Positions 24,063-36,000 of a stretch of 64,000 bases of DNA are shown one piece after another (the stretch's first letter is position 1; every line of letters begins with the position of its first letter). Position numbers and translations under genes: made by a program. The DNA comes from Hordeum vulgare subsp. vulgare (Eukaryota; Streptophyta; Magnoliopsida; Poales; Poaceae): positions 390,835,581 to 390,899,580 of the forward strand of contig NC_058518.1 in assembly GCF_904849725.1 (NCBI RefSeq). Reading direction: 5' to 3'. The notes under the pieces are model-generated. The model did not search any database. It was not told the origin of the DNA and worked only from the letters and a program-made list of their open reading frames with translations.

Positions 24063-25091
24063 CTGAGCCATTTGCTAAAATCGGAATTTCCAAGTTTTGC
24101 AAATCGGTGCCACCGAGTCTTATAACTGCCTGAGCCAGCCAAAAATTGGACCCTCCAACATTTCTATATTAGTCTCACCGAAAAGCCTAAAGTTGCCACA
24201 TTTTGCACTAGTTGGTGCAACCGAGTTTATACTTTCGTTTCATAGAGTTGGGAAATAATGTTGTAACAGTTGGATTTTTGGAGATGCCTATATATACCCC
24301 TCCACCTACCTCTCATTTATAGAGGAAGCACTCAGAACGAACGAACACTTGCCCCATCCATTTTCTAAGATAGAGCCACATATTCATGTGTTGAGATCAT
24401 TATATTCCAATCCTACCATATGAATCTTGATTTCTAGCCTCCCCAAGTTGCTTTACACTCAATCAATCTCTTCTACCCAAGACTAATCTCTGAGAGAGTG
24501 ATTGAGTGTTGGGGAGACTATGTTTTGAAGCATAAGAGAAAGGAAGTCATCATACTACCACATCTATTACCTTTTGGAGAGTGGTGTCGCCTAAATTGGT
24601 TAGGTGTCTCTTGGGAGACTCCAATTTGTTGTGGAGTTGAACCAAGAAGTTTGTAAGGGCAAGGAGATCGCCTACTTTGTGAATATCTACCCCGAGTGAG
24701 GCTAGTCCTTCGTGGGCGTAAGCCATGGTGGAATAGACAATGTTGTTTCTCCGTGGACCCTTCGTGGGTTGAGCCCTCCATGGACTCTCGCGGCCGTTAC
24801 CCTTTATTGGTTGAAGTCTCCATCAATGTAGACATAGGATAGCACCACCTATCGGAACGACGCCAAAAATCTCTGTGTCAATCTTTGTGTTCTATCTTCT
24901 TATCCCTACCCTCTACTTAAATGCGAATGTCTTTACTTTCCGCTGCTATACTCTTAGACTTGCATGTGTAGGGTGTGCTTGACTTGATATAATTGATAAA
25001 TCTTGTCCACACCTAAAATTGGGAAAAGGATAAGTTTTTATTTGATCAAGTAGTATAATCACCCCCCTCTAGACATACTTTAGATCCTACA

Positions 25092-25144
25092 AGTGGTATC
25101 ATAGCCTTGGTATTCATTTCATTGGTTTCACAAGCTAGGAAAGT
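25092..25144 (+). promoter_or_regulatory. Primer-binding site and short leader of the gag-only Copia element
   Basis: TGGTATCATAGCC starts two bases after the LTR end, matching the initiator tRNA-Met site TGGTATCAGAGCC except for one base. The gag ATG follows at 25145. Confidence 0.85.
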
Positions 25145-26920
25145 ATGACGTCTAGCGTGGGAAACTACCATCATGGAGGTCCATATTTTTATGGTACAAA
25201 CTTTGCTAGTTGGAAGCATAAAATGAAAGTGCATATTCTTGGTCATAACCGTGCTGTTTGGGTTGTTGTTCGTGTTGGATTGCAAGGTGCATTCTTTGGT
25301 GATGGAAGTGAACCAGATCATGAAGTGATCGCGGAATAATTGAAGATGTTGCAATACAACGCTCAAGCATGTGACATTCTATTCAACTGCCTATGCCCCG
25401 AAAAATTCAACAAGATTATCCATCTTGAGAATGGAAAGGAAATTGGGATACTTTGGTTGATATGCATGAAGGTACCGAATCCGTCACGGAATCCAATATG
25501 GATGTGCTACAAAGTCAACTTGACAAGTTCAAGATGAAGGATGGTGAAGGGGTCGTTGAGATGTACTCTAGGCTTGCTCTCATCAAAAATGAGATTGTCG
25601 TCTTAGGAAGCGAAGAGATGACCAACAAATTCATCATCAAGAAGATACTTAGAGCATTGTACGGAAAGTATGACACCGTGCACACATTGATCCAAATGGT
25701 GCCAAACTACAAATATCTCAGGCATTGGAAGGATTGTTGCGCATGAAATGTCACTCAAAGACAAAGAAGAGCTTCACAAGTCAATCGACGCATACAAAGT
25801 TTCAAGTGACACTCCACTACCTCAAATACAACCTTGTTACCCATGAAGAGATAAGCCTCATGGACAAGAAATTCAACAAGTTCTACAAGAGTAGACACAA
25901 AGAGAGAAGCTACAACTCAAGATATGAAGAGAAGCATCCATCTAGTCATGACCGGAATTGTTACAGTTGTCGAAGGCATATAGAAAATTCCAATGAGTTC
26001 ATGGTCCCTCGCATAAGAAGATTAGGGTCACCTAGAAGACAAAGCTCAAGAGATGAGTCACCTCGAAGAGAGAGAAGGAGTAGAGAAGATCGTTATGAAC
26101 GAAGACCCTCCTGGGGAAGCAAGGAATCAGAGAAAAAGGACAAGTACACCAAGAGCCACTCAACAAGAAGACATCAAGCTCATGTTGGTGAATGGATATC
26201 CAGCTCTGAATCCGACAATCAATCCAAGAGAAGCTACCACTCCAACTCCGACTATAGTCAAGATGAAGTTGTTACCGGACTAGCGCTCATATCCTCCAAT
26301 TCCTTTGACATATTTGATTCACCATATGAAGGATTTGTAAATTGCTTCATGGATAAAGGCCCCATGGTATCACACCTCGAATACTTTGACTTTAATAGTG
26401 ATGAGGATGACTTACTTGGAGATAGTGACTTGCTCTTTGATAAAACTAGTGATATCAATGAAAATGAACTTGATGATAATCATGCTAGTCAAGATAAGTT
26501 GTATGATGATGATAAGAAGGAGATTGAGAATCTAACTAAAGAATTAAGCACTTTTAAGTTAGCCCATGAATCTACTCTAGAGTATCATAGAGATCTTGTA
26601 AGAACTCATGAGAAGCTATGCTTGGAGAAGCTAAATTTAGAGCAAGAGCGTGAGTTTCTTAAAGCTATCAATGATGATCTTCGAAAGAAGAGTTCTTCTT
26701 ATCTAGCCAAACAATTACTCTTTTCTACTTTTGTTCCACAAGTTAAATCTAAGCAAAGTAGTAACAAAGGCAAGAAAGGTTCTTCATCTAGTAACAGCAA
26801 CACTAATGCTAAATCAAATGATGCTATTTCTAGTGGCTCTATTGATTCCACTAATGATTCTCTTAGCCAAGTTACACTTGTGTAGCTAAATAATTTATTG
26901 AAATGAATTATAGAGAAAGG
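25145..26920 (+). pseudogene. Copia gag, first part, split by the Tat-type insertion
   Basis: Gag of a Copia family that in my knowledge carries gag without pol. The start MTSSVGNYHHGGPYF.GTNF ASWKHKMKVHILGHN is typical of the UBN2/DUF4219 gag class. A stop lies at 25337-25339. A lost base near 25440 shifts the frame, another shift is near 25725, and a smaller one near 25850. MDKKFNKFYKSRHKER then leads to a degenerate zinc knuckle (C-Y-S-C...H, final Cys replaced) near 25963, and an RS/RD-rich stretch and acidic repeats follow. The C-terminal half, to the insertion, has a long helical segment (ELSTFKLAHESTLEYHRDLV) ending SLSQVTLV and a stop at 26883-26885. It continues at 40024. Confidence 0.8.
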
Positions 26921-27427
26921 TGTCGTGGTTTTGTCACGGCAGATGTCCTCGTGAAAGGACTTAGTGTTGGAGCCATCGCACCTTGGTGGCGACTCAAAGG
27001 GGGTGATCGGGAGCGAGACAGAGATTTACCCAGGTTCGGCCCCTCGTAAGGAGGTAAAAGCCTGCGTCCTGCTTGGTGTTGTATTGATGGTGTTTCAATT
27101 ACAAGGAGGGCGTAAGTCGCCTGACCTAGCACTCGATGGTTTCTCACCTACCTCTCCTTCCCTGGGACTCGCCTTTATATATAGGTCGAGCCCTTAGGGC
27201 TTACAAGAGTCCTTGCCCTCACGCAAGTCGTGATTCTTTCTATCTCTAAGTTGTCATGCTTTCCAAGACTGGAATACTCCCCGATAATTGGTTCTCCACG
27301 AGGATCTTGAACCGCCATCCAGCTCCCGGGCCTATTGGGCCAAAGCTTAAATCGCCAAAGGATGAGTTGCCCACTTGTTGACCCGGCCCAACTAGGGCGG
27401 GTCACACCGCAGATAATATCCCCAACA
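26921..27427 (-). repeat. 3' LTR of the Tat-type element (507 bp)
   Basis: On the minus strand it starts TGTTGGGGATATTATC at 27427 and ends CCACGACA at 26921. A TATA-like TATATATAAAG is at 27173-27183. The polypurine tract (TCTGGGGCCTAA, minus strand, 27428-27439) adjoins it. Confidence 0.95.
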
Positions 27428-27759
27428 TTAGGCCCCAGATTTACTTGAACCTATTCACGCCAATATTCTTACCTAGTTAGGGGCGACTCATTTTGCTCCT
27501 TTTATGCATCATACACTTAAACCGCCATCTGTTGTGGAGATACCCAAGTCGCCGAACCACTTCCTGTTGGCATCATCTTATCCCTTTAATCTCGGAAGAG
27601 ATAATGACGCAATCCCCAACGGATCCTTCGGCATAGATATCCCTAAAATTTTGGGCGCCATCATAGCGAATCTTTATCCCATCGGCAGTTCCCGCGCGAG
27701 GCGCCTTGATTCCAGCGCCTGACCTAATAAATAGGCTGGGGGAAGGGACAGGGAACATT
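27428..27759 (+). promoter_or_regulatory. Probable promoter region of the antisense gene
   Basis: Lies between the 3' LTR and the inferred 5' UTR exon. It has a TATA-like TAATAAATAG at 27725-27734, followed by a C-rich leader. Inference only: no transcript is known to me. Confidence 0.35.
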
Positions 27760-28457
27760 TCCACTTACCCATCTTGTCGTCCCCTTCTTCCTTCCGACTG
27801 TACCGAGAGCTCCGTCGCCGCCCGAAGACCTCCATCTCCGGCCGCCGCATCCGACGCATCCTAACGCCAACTAAACGTGCAACACTCGCCGCGGATCTTC
27901 CTCGGTCGCCTCCGGTCGCCATCACCAGGTCAGTCCTCCGCCATTAGAGGTAGATCTTAGTTCCTCGAAGTTCATGCCTGCCGGTTTCTTAGAACGCCTC
28001 GAATGCCTCCATAATCGCTGATTAGTTCACGATGATAACAGTAGGCACAGTAGCATCAACCATACCCTTAGTTGACTAGCTTCGGTTTGAAAATCTAGAA
28101 AGGCTTTCGTCAAATCAGCTTCACTGTTCTCACCCTAGCCATAGGTTGTTCTCCTTTATCCAGGCTTTTTTCATTCATTTTTTGCCTGCTCTGTAGATCT
28201 ATATGTTACTGCCTATTGTATAAAACATGTTTGTAGATCCATACTTCACCATTTTAGCGAACATCTCTAAAGCTCTGAACCATCTCTCTTAAGCAGTAGG
28301 AAATTCATAAATCGCCCTGGTATTCTGACCCGGCCCCTTGTTGGCGAGTCAACAAACTCCCTTAGGCACCTGACAAATGTTCGGCGAGTTAATTGATCTT
28401 TTAACCACTCAGTAAGCGATCGGCGAGTTAATTTACCCGTAATCTCTCCCTTTGTAG
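27760..28457 (+). other. Likely 5' UTR exon and first intron of the antisense gene
   Basis: The exon (to 27928) ends CAG before GTCAGT, a near-perfect plant donor. The intron 27929-28457 ends CTCTCCCTTTGTAG, and the ATG follows one base into the next exon (28459). The transcription start is not fixed by the sequence. Confidence 0.5.
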
Positions 28458-28458
28458 C

Positions 28459-31400
28459 ATGGGTACCGTTTTCAAAGCCGATTGGCTCCCGACCAAAGTT
28501 GATGAAGCTTTTCTCAACGACTGTGTGAAGACGGGAAATCTTGACCCGAAAGAGGTTATCGAATGGCGTTCCGGGTTTGGAGAAGAGATTCCCAACCCGA
28601 AGGATGGGGAAATAGTTGTTTTTGCTGAGCACCTCGAACGGGGATTTAAGCCGCCAGGGTCAAAATTCCTCAGAGACGCCATGACCTTCATGAATGTCCG
28701 CCTCCAAGACTTAGGACCTAACTCGATTAGCAATTTATGTCAGTTCCAAGTGTTCTGTGAAGCCTACTTGCGGATGGAACCTTCAGTTCCTTTGTTCTGG
28801 TATTTCTTTCATTTGAATCGCCAGACAGAATTTTCCAATGGCCCTAACTTGGAACTTGGAGGCGTCAATGTTCAACGCCGCAGGGACAATCCATTCCCAT
28901 CACTCGCCATGCCAAGCCATCCCAAAGGCTGGGGTGAGTCTTGGTTTTATTGCCAGGAAACTTCTCCTGAGGGTGAGAACAAGCTCCTTGGTTATAGGGA
29001 GGAACGCCTTCCGACAAACTTCAAACTCCCAGACAAGCTTACTGAAGAAGAGGAGTCAGATTTTATCCCAGTGCTATCCGAGTTAAGATCTCTGACAAAC
29101 AACGGTCTTACTCGGATCGATTTGATCCGTTGTTGGGTTGAATGGCGCATCCTCCCCTTAAGTCGCCGAGACGGCTTAATGTGTGAGTTTGATGGTACAT
29201 TGGACTATCCCCAGTGCTACTTCCGTACAGCACTGCAGAAAACGACATCGTATCCATCATAAAGAAGTTGATCGGCGAGCCCTTGGCCAAGTGTGGCCAA
29301 ATAGGTCTTAAGCCATTCTGCAAGATCAACCCGACGCCAAAGGTAAATAACTTAACCCGCCTTTACTTTATTCCTTCCGACTTACGTGAATTATGATTCT
29401 CATAATCAAAATGCCACTTCAGAAAGGCGAAAAATTCTGGTCCAAGAGGCCGAAAAAGATGGCCCTGAAGCAAGCCAAGCCGCCCCCAAAGAAGAAATCC
29501 AAGAGCAAAGGCAAAGCCGTCGTTACTAAGCCGTCTGACGCAGACGAATCCCAAGTCGGCGATGTACTTTCAGAGGTAAAATTCTATCTTCTTTGACTCG
29601 CCGTTCATTGTTATAGTTTTGTGTTTACGCATCCGTATCTCTTATGTAGAATGAGGACAACGAAAGCCAGGAAGACTCCGTAGAGGTAATTTCTGTTCCT
29701 CCGACTCATCTTCTCCTCCGCCTAAGCCGGCCAGGCGGATTTGTGGGAAAGTTCCCATGTCTCACCCAAATGCTTGTTTGGATCCTAATTTCCTTTTGCA
29801 GAAAACGCAATATGCTTCCAATCGGGAAACTCGGAGTCATTCTGGAGACTTGGTGTCCGGGTTACCAACGAAAACTAAGAAGAGGCAGAATGAGGTATCC
29901 TTTTAATAGAATCTCCTTTCATTTCCTTTTGGATCATATTTATAACTCGCTCACATCTTGAGGTGTTATTTTTGCAGAATTATCCTCCTTCGTCAGGCGA
30001 CTCAGTGATGTCAGCCCTTCCGCCGATGATCCGGGTTCCAGGGTAAGTTCTTATAATACTTACATTGTCCTGATGATGATAATGTATGTTTTTAAGCGCA
30101 TCACCTTTCCTTTTAGGGCACAAGCGAAGAAGAGGAAAACTGGCGGGTCAACTTCCACTACAGCTCCGGAGCCTATTGAAAAACCGGCGCCAATTCAGGA
30201 TAACCCAGCCAAGGATAAATCTGAAGATCAAGCGGATCTCCCGAATTCGCCCAAGGAAGGCATGGAAACGCCCAATCCGCCGAGTCCGCTGAAAACGGCA
30301 GAAGATCCAGATGCTGTGATCATCACTGGCACTCGCTATTCTAAGCCGGCTTCAGCAGTCTTGTCGAAGCACGTATCATCATCAGCTCAACCTTCTATTG
30401 AACATGAAATTTCCAAGGCCAAGCTATCCCAATATGAAAATCTTGAATTTAAAGAACTCTGCTTCGGCTTTGCAAGTCGCCTGGAGGCGAGTTATGAAAT
30501 GGAAAAGAGTCTGCTCCTTATGATGAAGAACAGACATGAGGTACGCCTTACTGCATACTATATTATCCTCATTAACCCCCAAGGGCCGGGTCATCTGTTA
30601 AAAGATGAGCCGGGTCTTGATAGTAGAAAAAATCTTTCGATCTGTAACCCCCAAGGGTCGGGTCATGTGTTAAAAGATGAACCGGGTCTTGATAGTAGAA
30701 AACTCTTTCGACCTGTAACCCCCAAGGGCCGGGTCATCTTGTTGAAAGATGAGCCGGGTCTTGTCATTAGAAAAAATCTTTCAACCTGTAACCCCCAAGG
30801 GCCGGGTCATCTTGTTGAAAGATGAGCCTAGTCTTGTCATTAGAAAAAATCTTTCGATCTGTAACCCCCAAGGGCCGGGTCATCTTGTTGAAAGATGAGT
30901 CAGGTCTTGATACTGTATAATTTTGTCTAAAAAATTATACATTAGCCCCCAACTGTCAGAGATGTTGTTTGCAATAATTCTGAGACTTGCCCCTTGATAA
31001 TATATTTTGACAGGAATATCTTGCCCAAGCTGAGTCGGCATTTGGCGACTTAAAGAAAAATTTAGCTGATCAGCAAGATGCACGGGCAAAATAAAAAGAA
31101 AAATATCAAATAATCTTATCTGAGATGGAGAAGCTGAAGGCCGCCCTCAAAAAGGCTCAAGCTGATCAAGACGCCGTGGTAAAGCGAGCGGAAAAAGCTG
31201 AAGCTAAATTGGAAACCGTGCAACAAGAGCTGGCCAGCTTAAAGCAACATATCTCCAACATGGCACAAGCTATCTTTCGTAAGGAACAAAACCCTGATCT
31301 TGCACTTTGTAAATAAATAACTTAGTATGAAGAAGTTACTGACCATCATTATCCCTTATATAGGTCCGAGAGCCGCCAACCTTCAGAATGATTGCGTCCT

Positions 31401-31896
31401 GATGCTGAAGGCGATTAACACATTAACACAACAATTGTATACCGGAAGCGTGCTGACCGTGAAAGCAGTGATGGGTGCCAAGGAACCCATAACATCAATC
31501 AAAAAGATGCTTGGCTGTTTATCTACCCTTCCGCCTCAGATCCGTGAGCTAACCCGGTCAGCTGCCCGAAAACCCGAAGAACTAGCAGCAGGCTTTCCCC
31601 GGCTCAAGGACGACGGGTCAGAATTTGCTCAAGAGGATTACTAGCGCGTTGTCAAAGAATCCCGCTTGGCGGCGACTCAGCTTGCAGCAAGCTTGGATTA
31701 ATCAAAGTATCAAGCTTCCTATAATGACAAGAATAAGAAAGTTAGTCCGCCAACCTTTGTGACAACCAGCTTGACTCCGCGTCGATCCAAGAACCCTTTT
31801 GATTTGGAGGTGGATCTCTCATCAGTTCTGAATGATGAAGATGAATTTGCCGCCTTATCCAAGTGTAACTGGGTATTGGGCGGACTTGCAAATTGA
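28459..31896 (+). pseudogene. Spliced antisense gene of the Tat-type element (Transposase_28-type protein), eight coding exons, lightly broken
   Basis: Coding exons by GT/AG and frame: 28459-29342, 29423-29575, 29650-29685, 29802-29894, 29978-30042, 30117-30540, 31014-31278 and 31364-31896. Every junction keeps one frame, giving about 817 residues. Residues 70-165 match the 'putative gypsy type transposon' domain (Transposase_28), with blocks FLRDAMTFMNVRLQDLGPNS, FCEAYLRMEP and KGWGESWFYCQ. Exons 3-7 encode lysine-rich, low-complexity sequence with KKRK. Exon 8 is a coiled coil (MEKLKAALKKAQADQDAVVK). The last exon has NLQNDCVLMLKAIN and an acidic tail. Defects: a lost base near 29238, and stops at 31092, 31642 and 31699. 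Function is unknown; related antisense ORFs occur in other Tat elements. The orientation is opposite to, and convergent with, gag-pol. Confidence 0.72.
30573..30919 (+). repeat. Five tandem 71-73-bp repeats inside an intron of the antisense gene
   Basis: Units start TAACCCCCAAGGG at 30573, 30645, 30716, 30789 and 30862. Each carries CCGGGTCAT..TT.AAAGATGA and CGGGTCTTG or variants. The array fills most of the intron 30541-31013. Confidence 0.9.
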
Positions 31897-33042
31897 AGTC
31901 GGTCAGAGCTCAAAGCAGGCTGACCCAGGGACATCAGCAGAGTAATCCTTCATGGATTTGGCCATCAGAGCCATGTAATAAGTCATTCATAGAAAACAAC
32001 CCTGTTTTGTGATTTCTTTAAAACCCTTGTGTCGCCCTCAGGGCGCCTTATGCTGCTTGACCCGCCCTCAGGGCGTCTTATGATGCTTGACCCGCCCTCA
32101 GGGCGTTTTATGATGCTTGACCCGTCATGGCAATAATGATTTTGATCATCAACCCGTTAGGCTTAAAAACATACATCAAACCACCTCAGTGAGTAATGGA
32201 TGATAATAAATAATAACCGACTCAAGATGTTAAGGTGAGTCGGAAAAAATTGAAAAACCTTGTGGCAGTGCCAGGAAGGTGAAAATAAGAATTCCGTCAG
32301 CTCATTCAAGTCGCGACAGGATAGGACGAGTTATATAAACTCAAGTGCTACCCGAGGGAGACTTTTTGTATAAAAAAGCTCAAGTATTTAGACCGGCTGA
32401 TCAGGTACGAGTCAAGCTTCAGTGAAGCAGGTTCAGTGAACCAATGGTTTCTCTATTTTCCATGTGGGGTGCTAGCTGGTACCAGACATGTTTTAACCAA
32501 GGCGAGTTCAGGGTCCATAAAGCGGAGAAACTCGCCAAGAGTTCATGGGTCCATATGGCGATTCGACCAACACACAGTCCAGTATAACCATTTGTAATGC
32601 GGTAATTTTTCGCGGGCCAAATGGGTAGTAAGGCTGATCTCAGTGAGAGGAAGCCCCCAAGTGACCTATGATTAGGGGAAAGACCGGTCATAGGATTGTA
32701 GAAGCGTATACGCTATTACCACAAAACAACTTGGGAACAAATTGCCCCCAAGTAAGCCAGCCTAATCCACAGAATCATATAAGGCACCTATGTTTGAATC
32801 GCGCGCTTGTAGCGACTTTGATCCTATTTGGCTTATCGATACCCAGTTTTGTAATAAGTGCATCATGGCGACTTATGCTCTCTGGTATGGATAGCGTCCA
32901 TGCTTGGGCGACTTGTTGAAGAGCAAAATAACAGATCCATACTTTCAATAAGATGAAATAGCAGGAAAGCCCCCGAGCTTGTGGGCATCAATTTTATTGC
33001 TTCATAAAAATGAAAAACTTACAAAAAAGCAGAGCTAATAGC
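31897..33042. other. Convergent intergenic region of the Tat-type element
   Basis: Lies between the 3' end of the antisense gene and the 3' end of pol. A possible polyadenylation word AATAAG is at 31977. Three 30-bp repeats follow (32033-32124). The rest is non-coding with many GGCGAGT/CGCC words typical of this element. Confidence 0.6.
32033..32124. repeat. Three 30-bp repeats with a perfect inverted core
   Basis: Each unit begins CGCCCTCAGGGCG, an inverted repeat of two 6-bp arms, followed by a spacer of the form TTTATGATGCTTGACC. Units start at 32033, 32063 and 32093. Confidence 0.9.
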
Positions 33043-36000
33043 TCAAGTGTAATAAGGCCGCAAGTGGGCTATGTTCCAGGGGCGAGTTGACTCAGCCTCC
33101 GTGGTTGGCTGATCAGGCCGAAGATCCACGAGATAGTATGACCCGTTGCGAAGGCTTTTGCTGACGACGAACGGTCCTTCCCATGGTGGTGATAACTTAT
33201 GCATGCCACTGCGATCTTGGATCAATCGAAGCACTAAGTCCCCCTCGTGAAAGGTCCGGCTCTTGACCCGGCGGCTGTGGTAACGCCGCAAGTCCTGCTG
33301 ATAAATCGCCGATCGGGCGGCAGCCAAGTTGCGTGCTTCCTCCAAAGCGTCCAAAGAATCTTGACGCGCCAACTCGTTGTCCTGTTCCACGTAAGCAGCA
33401 ACTCTGGGCGAGTCATGCCTAATGTTAGTGGGAAGAACAGCTTCTGCTCCGTATACCAGGAAAAAGGGAGTAAAACCCGTAGAACGGTTTGGGGTGGTCC
33501 GGATGCTCCATAGTACTGAAGGCAACTCCTCAACCCAACACCCTGGGGTGCGTTCCAGGGGAATCATAAGTCGGGGTTTGATTCCTCGCAATACTTCTTG
33601 ATTCGCCCGTTCGGCCTGCCCATTAGATTGTGGATGAGCCACGGCAGAGACATCAAGCCGGATGTGCTCACGATGGCAAAACTCCTGCATCGCACCTTGT
33701 GATAGATTAGTACCATTATCAGTAATAATGTTGTGTGGATATCAGAACCGGAAGATCAGTTTTTTCAAGAACTTGACCGGTGTCTCCGCATCACAAGCAC
33801 CAACAGGTTCTGCTTCGACCCACTTGGTAAATTTATCAACAGCCACCAGCAGATGAGTTTTTTTGTTGGACGACATCTTAAAGGGGCCAACCATGTCTAG
33901 CCCCCAGACCGCGAAAGGCCAAGTAATAGGTATCATCCTTAGTTCTTGAGCCGGCACATGAGCTTGTCGTCCATAACGCTGGCAACCATCGCATCGACGA
34001 ACTATCTCTTCTGCATCTGCATGAGTCGTCAACCAAAAGAAACCGTGACGGAACGCCTTTGAAACCAGGGAGCGTGACCCGGCATGATGCCCACAATCTC
34101 CGGCATGGATGTCATTCAGAATCACGCATCCTTCTTCGGAAGAAACGCATCGTTGGAATACCCCAGAAGTGCTTCGCTTATATAATTCGCCATTGATGAT
34201 GACCATGGATTTGCTTCGACGAACAATTTGGCGAGCCAACACTTCATCCGAAGGTAACTTTCCTCGGGCGAGATATGCCAGATACGGAAGAACCCAATCC
34301 GGCGTAACACGGAAAGCCGCCACGAGCTGGGACTCAGGGTCTAGTATTGCCAACTCCTCTTTTGAGGGCAACCTTACGGAAGGATTATGCAAAATATCCA
34401 GAAAGACATTGGGAGGAACCGGCTTACGCTGTGAGCCGAGACGCGAAAGGCCATCAGCTGCTTCGTTAAGGCGTCGGTCGATATGTTCAACTTGATAGCC
34501 ATGGAAATGACCCGCCACATGAGACACAGCCCTTCTGTAAGCCGCCATCAGGGGGTCCTGAGAATCCCAAGTACCTGAAACTTGCTGAGCCACCAGATCA
34601 GAATCGCCGGGACATCTGACCCGTGTGAGGTTCATCTCCTTGGCGAGTCGCAAACCATGAAGCAAGGCTTCGTATTCTGCAGCGTTGTTGGTGCATGGAA
34701 ACATGAGTCGGAGAACATAGCAGAATTTGTTTCCCTCGGGCGAAATCAACACCACGCCAGCCCCCGAGCCTTCCAATTGCCTAGACCCGTCAAAGTAAAT
34801 AGTCCAGTACGTGAGGTCGGGCCTGTCTTCCGGAATCTGTAATTCGGTCTAATCGTTGACGAAATCAACCAAGGCCTGAGACTTGGTAGCCGTGCTAGGG
34901 GTGTATCGCACGTGGTGCGGCCCAAGTTCGATCGCCCATTTGGCGATTCGCCCTGTCGATTCTCGGTTTTGGATGATGTCCCCGAGAGGAGAGGAGCTAA
35001 CCACCGTGATGGGATGCTCTTGGAAATAGTGTTTGAGCTTTCGACTCGCCATAAAGACCCCATAGACCAACTTCTGCCAGTGTGGGTATCGTTGCTTGGA
35101 GAGAGTTAGCACCTCACTAATGAAATACACCGGGCGTTGCACTCGATATTCCTTCCCTTCTTCCTTCCTTTCAACGGCCACTGCCACGCTCACCGCCTTG
35201 GAGTTTGCCGCAACGTACAGAAGCATAGGCTCTTTTTCAGTCGGGGCGGCCAAAACCGACGGGTTGACCAGCTGTTGCTTCAAGGCTTCAAAAGCTTCAT
35301 TGGCCTCGTCTATCCAAACAAAATGGTCAGATTTCTTAAGCAATTGATAAAGGGGAATAGCTTTTTCTCCCAGGCGGCTTATGAAGCGACTTAAAGCCGC
35401 GACACGACCCGCCATCCGTTGAACTTGATTGATATTTGTTGGTTTCCCAAGCGAAGTAATCGCCTCGATTTTGTCCGGGTTGGCTTCAATGCCGCGCTCA
35501 GACACCAGGAAACCCAACAACTTTCCTGCGGGAACGCCAAAGACACACTTGGTGGGATTAAGCTTCATCTGGTATACCCGCAGATTGTCAAAAGTTTCCC
35601 TTAAATCTTCCAAGAGCGTCTCCTTCCTATGAGTTTTGACCACAATGTCGTCAACGTAAGCGTGGACGTTGCGTCCGATTTGGCCACGGAGACAATTTTG
35701 GATGCAGCGCTGGTAAGTCGCCCCAGCGCTTTTGAGCCCAAACGGCATGGACACATAGCAAAAAGCCCCGAAGGGGGTTATAAAAGTTGTCTTCTCCTGA
35801 TCTTCCACGGCCATCTTGATTTGGTGATACCCAGAATAAGCGTCCAGGAAACACAAACGCTCGCAGCCCGCCACTGAATCAATGATTTGATCGATACGGG
35901 GAAGGGCGAAAGGGTCCTTTGCACAGGCTCTGTTAAGATCTGTGTAATCAATGCACATGCGGAAGGTGCCGTTCTTCTTGAGCACCAGGACCGGGTTAGC

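Larger units (their letters stand above)
21896..25091 (+). repeat. LTR of the gag-only Copia family, copy 2, split by a solo LTR
   Basis: Two parts, 21896-22376 and 24063-25091, aligning with 19185-20696 at roughly 93% by eye. It ends GATCCTACA directly before the primer site, so it acts as the 5' LTR of the gag-only Copia element. Confidence 0.88.

Noticed and set aside
22372..24067. Target duplication for the solo LTR
   Set aside because: Flanks GAGGG and CTGAG do not match. A shifted reading (GAGGG/GAGCC) would need a non-canonical LTR end, so I claim no duplication.
28267..28733. Minus-strand frames opposite the first coding exon
   Set aside because: Shadow of the antisense gene's exon: the plus-strand reading has recognisable domain blocks and good splice borders.
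30573..30919. Possible CRISPR-like array
   Set aside because: The units are contiguous 71-73-bp tandem repeats without unique spacers, in a plant retrotransposon intron.
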